A DNA stretch of 64,000 nucleotides from Anastatus disparis (lineage: Eukaryota > Arthropoda > Insecta > Hymenoptera > Eupelmidae): positions 608,501 through 672,500 of the forward strand of contig JAFFSR010000282.1 in assembly GCA_017163975.1 (NCBI GenBank), given 5' to 3'. How positions within the stretch are numbered: the stretch's first letter is position 1; every line of letters starts with the position of its first letter. The notes under the pieces were generated by a model. The model did no database searches, had not been told where the DNA came from, and saw only the letters and a list, made by a program, of their open reading frames with translations. Shown here one piece after another: positions 57,082 through 64,000 of the stretch. A program made the position numbers and the translations under genes.

Positions 57082-57587
57082 TTTCCTTTCTTCTTCTCTT
57101 TTCTTTTTTTTTTTTTTTTTATACAACACTAATGCACAACACAAACTAGTATGAAAATTTTGATTTAGAGTGAAGTTTAGCAGTAAATATTATTGAGATA
57201 ATCAATAGAAAAGGGAATTGTTAATTATTAGTTATTATTGGTAATAGATTATGTCGTAAGAAAATTAGCCGGTATAAGAAGAATTATTGTTATCGTGGTT
57301 AAGTTTGCGTTTGCACTGAAGTGTCTGGTCGTAGTATAGTCATGATTTTTTTTTTAAATTTGTTAGTTAAGCGGTTTTGTAGTTATAAGGTGAGGAATTC
57401 GCTGATAGAGCAGCTATGGTTGTTAGTGTGTATCTTAAGTGAAATTTAAAACGGAGAGAAAAGGGGCAAGGAGCTGTTTCAAACCAAGTGAATTTTTTTT
57501 TTTTTTGTTTGTAAGCAGCAGTAACAATCTGTTGTCCAGAGTGAATTGTGCTGCTGGAATAAGAAAGTTATTAAAAGAAAAAGGATC

Positions 57588-58144
57588 ATGGTTTATGTAC
57601 AGGTAGGATTGTAATACCTCCCTCTTTTTTTTTGTTTTTATTTGGGATTAAGGGATGGTAGGTTATATATAAAAAAAATTTTTCTTCTAGTTTTATTGGT
57701 GGCGTGATCTAAGGTTGTTGAGGCGCTACCTGAGGTGCAGGAACGAGGCTCTGCAGGAGTCTCTTTTCTTGCCCCTGGACTATCAGGACTTCGTTCCGCC
57801 ACCTCCATACTATTGTTTGAGATATGTGGATGTAAGTTCTTTTCCGTTTTTTTTTTTATGATACTAGTCGTAGGAAAAAGGGAAAAGGAAGGAGAGAAAA
57901 AAAAAATAATAAAATTTGTTTGTTTCAGTTTGATTCTTGGGCCATTACTCGTGTTTTTAGAAGAATGGATCGGTGGGCGAGTGATGTTTTTTATCTTGGT
58001 GATGATGACTTTAATTTGGATTGTATGTTTTTTTATGAGGTGCTTGAATTAGTGGTTAGTGGAATGTTATTAAGGATTGAAATTACGCGAGATGTGATGA
58101 TTATTTATGCGGGGTTTGTGAGGTTGTATGTTTTAGCATTGTAA
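57588..58144 (+). CDS. Putative three-exon gene of unknown function (123 aa)
   Basis: Exons 57588-57602, 57691-57831 and 57929-58144 join without any stop: a short first exon (MVYVQ), a 47-codon second exon and a 71-codon third exon ending TAA. Intron 1 (88 nt) has donor CAG/GTAGGA and acceptor TTTCTTCTAG; intron 2 (97 nt) has donor GAT/GTAAGT and acceptor TTTGTTTGTTTCAG. Both are phase 0 and of a size common in insects. The predicted protein has an Arg-rich, aromatic N-terminus (FYWWRDLRLLRRYLRCRNEA), a QDFVPPPPYYC segment, an acidic stretch (YLGDDDFNLDC) and a hydrophobic end (LELVVSGMLLRI and MIIYAGFVRLYVLAL). No signal peptide at the start. An AATAAA lies 22 bases past the stop (58166-58171). 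I know no family with this layout. An alternative start or longer first exon is possible, since upstream Mets in frame were not found near 57588. Confidence 0.42.
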
Positions 58145-58165
58145 GTTAGTATGTATATATTTATA

Positions 58166-58171
58166 AATAAA
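58166..58171 (+). terminator. Polyadenylation signal AATAAA for the three-exon gene
   Basis: AATAAA occurs 22 bases after the stop, followed within 50 bases by a GTCTCTCTTTATT tract. Such hexamers are frequent by chance in AT-rich DNA. Confidence 0.35.
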
Positions 58172-58426
58172 AATAGAGATAAAAAATTTAATAAGAAGTC
58201 TCTCTTTATTATCTTACATACCGGAAACATTAAAAATTAAAGTAATTAATAATAAATGGAGGAAGAGAGAAGGAAGAAAAAATTGAAATTTAGGAGGGGC
58301 AGCCGTAGGAATTGGCCGATAGAAGCTGTGTTTCCAGGAGGAGTGACATAAGCAAAACTTAATAGTTTATTAATAATAGTTAATAAAAATTTAAGAAGGA
58401 AATTTGTGAGGTAAGGTTTTATATAT

Positions 58427-58428
<2 letters not shown>

Positions 58429-58486
<58 letters not shown>
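58429..58486. repeat. (TA)n microsatellite
   Basis: TA run. Confidence 0.95.
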
Positions 58487-58488
<2 letters not shown>

Positions 58489-59254
58489 GTCCGTCTCTGC
58501 AATCCCTTCGTTTTCCTCGTACTGTTTGTGCAATGATTTTTAAGAATAATTTTATTGATATATCGCTTGAACACCATGATTATAAATTTCTTTATATATT
58601 AATTTACTGCTTGCAGTGTTCCTTTTATTAATTTAAACGATCACGAAATGTGCGAGAGAACAATGTTGTAATTTTAGATGAGTTACGCGGCATTTTATTT
58701 TTAAAGTTTTTAATTAAAAACATATTTATAAAAGTAGCACTTATGGCTAAAATTTTATTTGGTGTTTTCTTATGTATATAATTATATTCAAAGGGATTTT
58801 TGAATTATATTGCCTGTTCAAAAAACAGGGTTTAAAAAACGTGAAAAAAGATTTTTGGTATTTTTGGCTTCTGGCGAGCTTTCATTGTTAAATATTGAGG
58901 AAAAAAAAAATTTTCCTTTTTCAATGTAATATTTAAAGTAGAATGTGGTTTTATAGTTTAACTCATAGGTTGCTATAATATCGTTATTTACTATGTATTG
59001 TCTTGTAGGTTGCTATAAATGAAAAGTTCCAGAGACAACCCATACATACATATACACACATTGCATATTTAGTACAATACACATATATATGCGTAGTATA
59101 ACAATACACGACACAAACAATGTGTATGCAGCTTGCGATATGTGTACGTGTTACGTCATAACGTCGTCATCGGCGACTTGATTCAAGCGTCGTACGTCGT
59201 CTTATCTGCAGTAGAATAGGCCTCTAGTGTTACTACGCGCGGGCGTAGTAGTGG

Positions 59255-59310
59255 CGTGTGGGGAAAAAATTATGTTCGTTGCCCGATGTAACTTTTATGT
59301 GACACACGTT
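59255..59310 (+). repeat. Dispersed repeat with AAAAAATTATGTTCGTTG, copy 1
   Basis: GTGTGGGGAAAAAATTATGT, then TCGTTGCCCGATGTA and GACACACGTT match 60705-60768 in the same orientation (GCGTGGGAGAAAAAATTATG and GGCGCACGTT). The two copies bracket the 664-bp palindrome at 60003. Confidence 0.65.
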
Positions 59311-60002
59311 GTTGCGGTTATAATGAGATACCTGCTGAGAAAACGCATATAGCTCTTAAGTAATTGCATATTTGGTTTTAGTTTTAGGCTTTTCTAATGT
59401 TTATTAATAATTTATCATTTCCCCTGGTCTTTTTTTTTTATATTTGTTAGTAACTTGGTAATCTTAGAATTTTATGGAACTGCGCGATGTTATTTTTAAA
59501 CATTCATAGCATCATCCCTTGGTATTTTTGGGACCAAATTATTATTGAAAATTTAATAGGCTGAACCTTGAAAATTGACGGTTTTATATGATATCATATT
59601 TGAAATATACTTGAAATCATTACATTTTTAATTATATTTCTTTGGAAAAATTTAACTTATCCTGAAAATTTGTATATAAAAAAAAATTTTTTTACATCCT
59701 CGCATACTTCTTTTTTTTTGTAAGGTTTACGATTATTAATTATTATTTATAATATTTATTTATGTATTATATTTATATAAAAAAAAATGATTATAGATAT
59801 ATTTTACATAGAATTTTTAAATATTGATTATTAGAATTCCAAAAAAAAAATGGAGTAAAATGCAAGTTAAATTGGAAATCGTGTGTTTATTGTTTTGAAT
59901 TTGGAAGAAAAAAAAAATTTTTTTTTTTCTTTTTAAATTTCGTTATTATATTTGAATTTCAGTCTGAAAAAGGTTCGACGTAAGTTGCTGTAACTATACT
60001 AA

Positions 60003-60666
60003 CTAGGAGAGTATCACATCTCCGGATCACGGATTTTGCTCAAACTTTGAGATAGGTTTTCAGATGTCAAAATATGGAAAAAGCCAGAGTTATAGACCCC
60101 AACGCTCAATATTTCCCTAGTTGCAGGCAATTAAAGAAAGTCACTAAAAAAGTTACTAGATTTTTAAACGCTTACAATTCTTTAGCATTAATAGCTAGAC
60201 GCTTGTAACTGTTTTTAAATGAAAGCTACGTTCAAATCCTTTCGAAAAAGCACCTATAGCATATCAAAATATTATTTTTTCCCAAAGTTACAGCGTTATA
60301 AGAATTTGAGCTGAATTTCCTTTTAAAAATATTAATTAATGATAAATGTTAAAATGTAGTACAATTTTCATAACGCTGTAACTTTGGGAAAATATAACAT
60401 TTTGACATGCTATAACTACTATTCCGAAAGGATTTGAACGTAGCTTTCATTTAAAAACAGTTACAAGCGTCTAGCTATTAATGCTAAAGAATTATAAGCG
60501 TTTGAAAATCTAGTAACTTTTTTAGTGATTTTCTTTAATTGCCTGCAACTAGAGAAATATTGAGCGTTGGGGTCTATAACTCTGGCTTTTTCTATATTTT
60601 GACATCTGAAAACCTATCTCAAAGCTAGAGCAAAATCCGTGATCCGGAGATCTGATACTCTCCTAG
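60003..60666. mobile_element. Palindromic MITE, CTAGGAG family, copy 2 (664 bp, TAA)
   Basis: Same ends and length as 42256-42919, flanked by TAA at 60000-60002 and 60667-60669. The right arm here differs from copy 1 near 60391-60420 (AACATTTTGACATGCTATAA), otherwise near identity. Confidence 0.93.
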
Positions 60667-60704
60667 TAAGTTACGGTATGCTAATATCCTTGCGCGCGAG
60701 CGTA

Positions 60705-60768
60705 GGTAATGCGCGTGGGAGAAAAAATTATGTTCGTTGTCCGACGTAGTTTCTAAGTGGCGCACGTT
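60705..60768 (+). repeat. Dispersed repeat with AAAAAATTATGTTCGTTG, copy 2
   Basis: See copy 1 at 59255. Confidence 0.65.
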
Positions 60769-61189
60769 ATGACGCTGTCTGTCAAGTGATGCACTCATTA
60801 TGTTGACGTTCGTTATTGAAATTAATTAATAGTGTGGTGGTATGCATAATTGCGAGCACTTGTTGATTATTGTGGTATATAGAAAATTTTCGTGGTTCGT
60901 TTGGTAGAGACTAAAATAGTTGTGAATAGATATTTTGAAGAGAGAGGAAAAAGGACAGTTGGTTATATTTAGTGTTTGTAATAGTGTTTATAGTGATTTT
61001 AATTAATAAAACTATATTGAATTGGGATTCTGGGATATTTCTGTGGCGTTATAGTTTGCTTTTTATTACAAGTCTGCAGAGGTGAGTAATATAGTGTTAT
61101 TATTAATATTCTTTGAGTTGGTTGAACGTATACATAATCATACATTCCTATATACATATATACATACATGCATTCATACACATACATAT

Positions 61190-61197
<8 letters not shown>
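60769..61197. other. Gene-free stretch
   Basis: No coding region or repeat recognised; it ends in ATACATACATGCATTCATAC-type degenerate repeats (61145-61197). Confidence 0.4.

Positions 61198-61250
<53 letters not shown>
61198..61250. repeat. (TA)n microsatellite
   Basis: TA run flanked by ATACATAC words. Confidence 0.95.
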
Positions 61251-61252
<2 letters not shown>

Positions 61253-62429
61253 CATGCAATCATTCTCCCAATTGAATATTCGATTAATTTATTTTAAGTT
61301 TAGTTTCTATCTTAATTATTCGTTCTTTAATTAATATGGTGTTTGTGATTGGTTTGTTTATATCCGAATTTTGGTTTAGATAACGCTTTTTGGCTGAGTT
61401 CGCGGCGCGTATAGCTGTGTTGTAACCGAATACCGTCACTTGTATATAACCGTTAAATAAATGTTCTACGCTGTGTTACGCGCGCTTGTGCCAAATTACG
61501 TTGTCCGCGCGCCCTAGCATTGTCATATATAGCCGACTGTCGTATGTGGCCGGTGTCACTGACTGTTTGTATTGTTATATGTTCGAGCGTTAAGTTACGT
61601 CATGAGCATCTTTCGATGAGGTTTGAAGAACATTGAAATCAATTTATTGTTACGGATTTTATAGTAAGGGTTACTAATTTAGCGAGGTTTTAGTCAAACG
61701 ACAAAAATTAGAAAGAATTTTGATAACGTCAATTACTCAATTTCGGGTAGCAATCCAATTGCTGTTAAATTTGTTACAATTATATAACATAAATAATAAC
61801 ACAGGCCCACAAAATGAAAAAAAATGTCTGAACTTTTGACCGGACATACATATTCCCATGTATTTTTCGACGCTGAATCCGAATCTGTAATAAAAATATA
61901 GGGTTTTCCTACCTTTTCTCAGAGTTTTATTGAAAAAACCTTATTTTTTACGGTTTTTTTGCGGTTTTTCGAGTCTAGAAAAAACAAATCATGAGATACG
62001 GTTAATTGGACTTCAAAATCGAATTCTACGGGAAAAAATACACGGGAAACCATACCTTCAAATTTTTTTAACGCGATTCTAGTCCTCTGTATGGGGCTGA
62101 AAAGATGAGGAAATCGGTAAAAGTCGAAATTTTGCCTAAAATGGATTTAAACAATATTAAAATTTAATCATGCGTCTTTTGAAGAGTCGATAAACATTGG
62201 AAATACTATCCTGGGGGTTTTTCAGATTGCTGATCATGAATTTGAAGTCAGATTGTGTAAAAACTACTTCTAGAGGGCGGTGACAAGAACTGTATATGGT
62301 AAATTTATCGATTTTTTAAAAATTTTACGTCTGAAATACTAATTTTAGAGTCTTTCACAGCATTGACTGTAAATTCAAGATATTAACTTAGCCTATTGTG
62401 TACGTTAAACTTAACATTTTGTCTATGTT
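61251..62429. other. Gene-free stretch with a CG-richer patch
   Basis: 61380-61620 is richer in G and C than its surroundings (GTTACGCGCGCTTGTGCC, TTGTCCGCGCGCCC). The remainder is AT-rich. No supported open frame or inverted repeat. Confidence 0.4.
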
Positions 62430-62471
<42 letters not shown>

Positions 62472-62481
62472 GATGTTTTTT

Positions 62482-63162
62482 TTAAATTGGCTTACGCTTA
62501 CGTACACGTTTCTCTTCGAATGACCGATGTAGTGGATTTCTGACACGTTTTTGCCCTTTTTTCGCAGCTGTTCCTCTTTTTATCATCCAGCAGTAATCTG
62601 CTAACATGTTGATACCCCAGTTTCCTTGAAATCTACGTTCAAACTCCTTTAAATCTTGGTGAAATCGTTCACCATGCTCTTCACTAAAGTCTCCGTTATT
62701 TTCAGGAAACTGATCAACGTGTGAATCAAGAAAATGAAGTTTTAAGTTCATTAGACAACCCAATTTTTCAAAATTACGTACCATTCTTTTCACAATAGCT
62801 TTATAATTCGTGTCTTTGGCATTACCCAAAAATTTCGTCGATACCTCTTTAAAACTTAACCATGCTGCCTTTTCAACATCAGTCATGCTTTGTTCAAAGT
62901 TTTCGTCTCTAAATAAAGTTCGGATTTCAGGACCATCAAAAATACCTTCATTTAATTTAGCATCAGATTTATGGGGAAATACTTTGCTTATATATTGGAA
63001 GCATTGACCGTCCTTGTCCAAAGCTTTAACTAATTGCTTTATCAATCCAAGCTTTATATGCAGAGGCGGTATCAAAATTTTCGAAGGATTAACGAGTGGA
63101 TCTTTTATAACATTCTGTTTTCCAGGTTCAAACGATTCTCTTGATGGCCAAATTTTCTTTTC
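62482..63162 (-). pseudogene. Transposon-type protein, C-terminal fragment, left arm copy
   Basis: The frame from about 63162 down to the stop at 62482 reads HYEKKIWPSRESFEPG then NVIKDPLVNPSKILIPPLHI, KLGLIKQLVKALDKDG, ENFEQSMTDVEKAAWLSFKE, LGCLMNLKLHFLDSHVDQFP, ENNGDFSEEHGERFHQDLKE and GNWGINMLADYCWMIKRG, ending in a basic tail (EEKRVRKRKPI). The PPLHIKLG, HFLDSH, FPEN and SEEHGERFHQD words define a family that I recall as recurrent in insects and cnidarians and as mobile-element-like; its exact superfamily is not known to me. No ATG opens it: the in-frame codon at the natural spot is TTG, and upstream sequence meets a stop in the spacer, so it is a 3-prime fragment of a longer gene. Confidence 0.65.
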
Positions 63163-63285
63163 ATAGTGTTTATTTATATGTGGCGATTTAAAGATTTTAT
63201 CTATGATACTTGGACAACAATCTGGATTTACGAAGTACCCATGTTATTTATGCATGTTTGATAGCAGAGATAGAGAAAACCACTA

Positions 63286-63964
63286 AAAAAAGAAAATTTG
63301 GCCATCAAGAGAATCGTTTGAACCTGGAAAACAGAATGTTATAAAAGATCCACTCGTTAATCCTTCGAAAATTTTGATACCGCCTCTGCATATAAAGCTT
63401 GGATTGATAAAGCAATTAGTTAAAGCTTTGGACAAGGACGGTCAATGCTTCCAATATATAAGCAAAGTATTTCCCCATAAATCTGATGCTAAATTAAATG
63501 AAGGTATTTTTGATGGTCCTGAAATCCGAACTTTATTTAGAGACGAAAACTTTGAACAAAGCATGACTGATGTTGAAAAGGCAGCATGGTTAAGTTTTAA
63601 AGAGGTATCGACGAAATTTTTGGGTAATGCCAAAGACACGAATTATAAAGCTATTGTGAAAAGAATGGTACGTAATTTTGAAAAATTGGGTTGTCTAATG
63701 AACTTAAAACTTCATTTTCTTGATTCACACGTTGATCAGTTTCCTGAAAATAACGGAGACTTTAGTGAAGAGCATGGTGAACGATTTCACCAAGATTTAA
63801 AGGAGTTTGAACGTAGATTTCAAGGAAACTGGGGTATCAACATGTTAGCAGATTACTGCTGGATGATAAAAAGAGAAACAGCTGCGAAAAAGGGCAAAAA
63901 CGTGTCAGAAATCCACTACATCGGTCATTCGAAGAGAAACGTGTACGTAAGCGTAAGCCAATTT
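63286..63964 (+). pseudogene. Transposon-type protein, C-terminal fragment, right arm copy
   Basis: The plus strand encodes the same residues as the left arm copy, from KKIWPSRESFEPGK to DYCWMIKRE. The loss of one A in the run at about 63893 shifts the frame right after KKGKNVSE, so the basic C-terminal tail of the left copy is lost. The two copies are transcribed away from the central spacer. Confidence 0.65.
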
Positions 63965-64000
63965 AAAAAAACATCGGAAGAGAGAGAGAGAGAGAGAGAG

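Larger units (their letters stand above)
58260..60002. other. Gene-free AT-rich stretch with (TA)n and a CG-rich patch
   Basis: A (TA)n run at 58429-58486 interrupts the start. A CpG-containing patch (59150-59330) includes ACGTCATAACGTCGTCATCG and GTAGTGGCGTGTGGGG. No coding region is supported. Confidence 0.45.
62430..64000. mobile_element. Palindrome with (CT)n/(GA)n ends and two divergent gene copies, cut by the window end
   Basis: The left arm runs from the CT run (62431-62468) to AAATTTTCTTTT at about 63158; the right arm runs from about 63286 to the GA run reaching the end of the window. Arms are almost identical over about 715 bases; the spacer is about 128 bases. Differences seen: one A fewer in a run near 63893 and a G/A change next to it. 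The arms encode the same protein fragment facing outward. The right boundary lies outside the window. Confidence 0.85.

Noticed and set aside
57735..58052. Single-exon 105-aa plus frame
   Set aside because: It runs through the predicted intron 2 and uses a different frame from the better spliced model.
62810..63007. Frame antisense to the mobile-type gene, and its mirror at 63442-63639
   Set aside because: Identical antisense shadows of the palindromic gene copies.

Overview
The window looks like a stretch of arthropod nuclear genome, most probably insect and plausibly a parasitoid wasp (inference). It is very AT-rich, has no bacterial operon structure, carries long (TA)n, (GT)n and (CT)n microsatellites, and is filled with decayed non-LTR retrotransposons, LTR and helicase-type remnants and DNA-transposon debris. 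I found no recognisable host housekeeping gene and no rRNA, tRNA or CRISPR array. The only stretch that reads as an intact spliced gene is a small three-exon gene at 57588-58144, whose 123-residue product I do not recognise.

Layout. 1-9.2 kb: an LTR fragment, a GGGCC/T-rich minisatellite, a broken Lys/Glu-rich repeat gene split by a foldback element, a 4.7-kb palindrome and a decayed Ulp1-type protease gene. 9.4-18.7 kb: a TTAA-flanked palindrome, a 3.1-kb TIR element carrying a Cys-rich gene fragment, and a decayed PIF1-type helicase gene interrupted by a 1.07-kb palindrome. 18.9-22.3 kb: a degenerate satellite-like array. 22.3-26.1 kb: a dead non-LTR retrotransposon. 26.5-32.8 kb: a 6.3-kb palindrome with three further palindromes nested in one arm. 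34.5-42.2 kb: twin hairpins and a second non-LTR retrotransposon (ORF1, endonuclease, RT, RNase H, TAA tail) split by a 3-kb foldback/minisatellite element. 42.2-49.6 kb: a transposase-like pseudogene cut by two large palindromic insertions. 49.6-51.2 kb: foldback within foldback. 54.0-56.1 kb: a minus-strand LTR with polypurine tract. 56.5-58.2 kb: a one-stop minus-strand reading frame beside the plus-strand orphan gene. 60.0 kb: a second copy of the 664-bp palindrome also present at 42.3 kb. 62.4-64.0 kb: a palindrome with two divergent copies of one transposon-type protein.

The dominant theme is palindromes. At least fifteen foldback or MITE-like elements from several families occur, and many insertions can be dated against each other because removing the inner element and one target duplication restores the outer palindrome or reading frame. 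Supported target duplications are TTAA (families A and B), TTA/TAA (the CAAGGAG and CTAGGAG families), TA (a 3.5-kb element in the transposase gene) and possibly 3 bp (the TAGTCCA family). The density of long inverted repeats suggests hairpin RNA or small-RNA production as one possible functional reading. That part is inference and needs small-RNA data.
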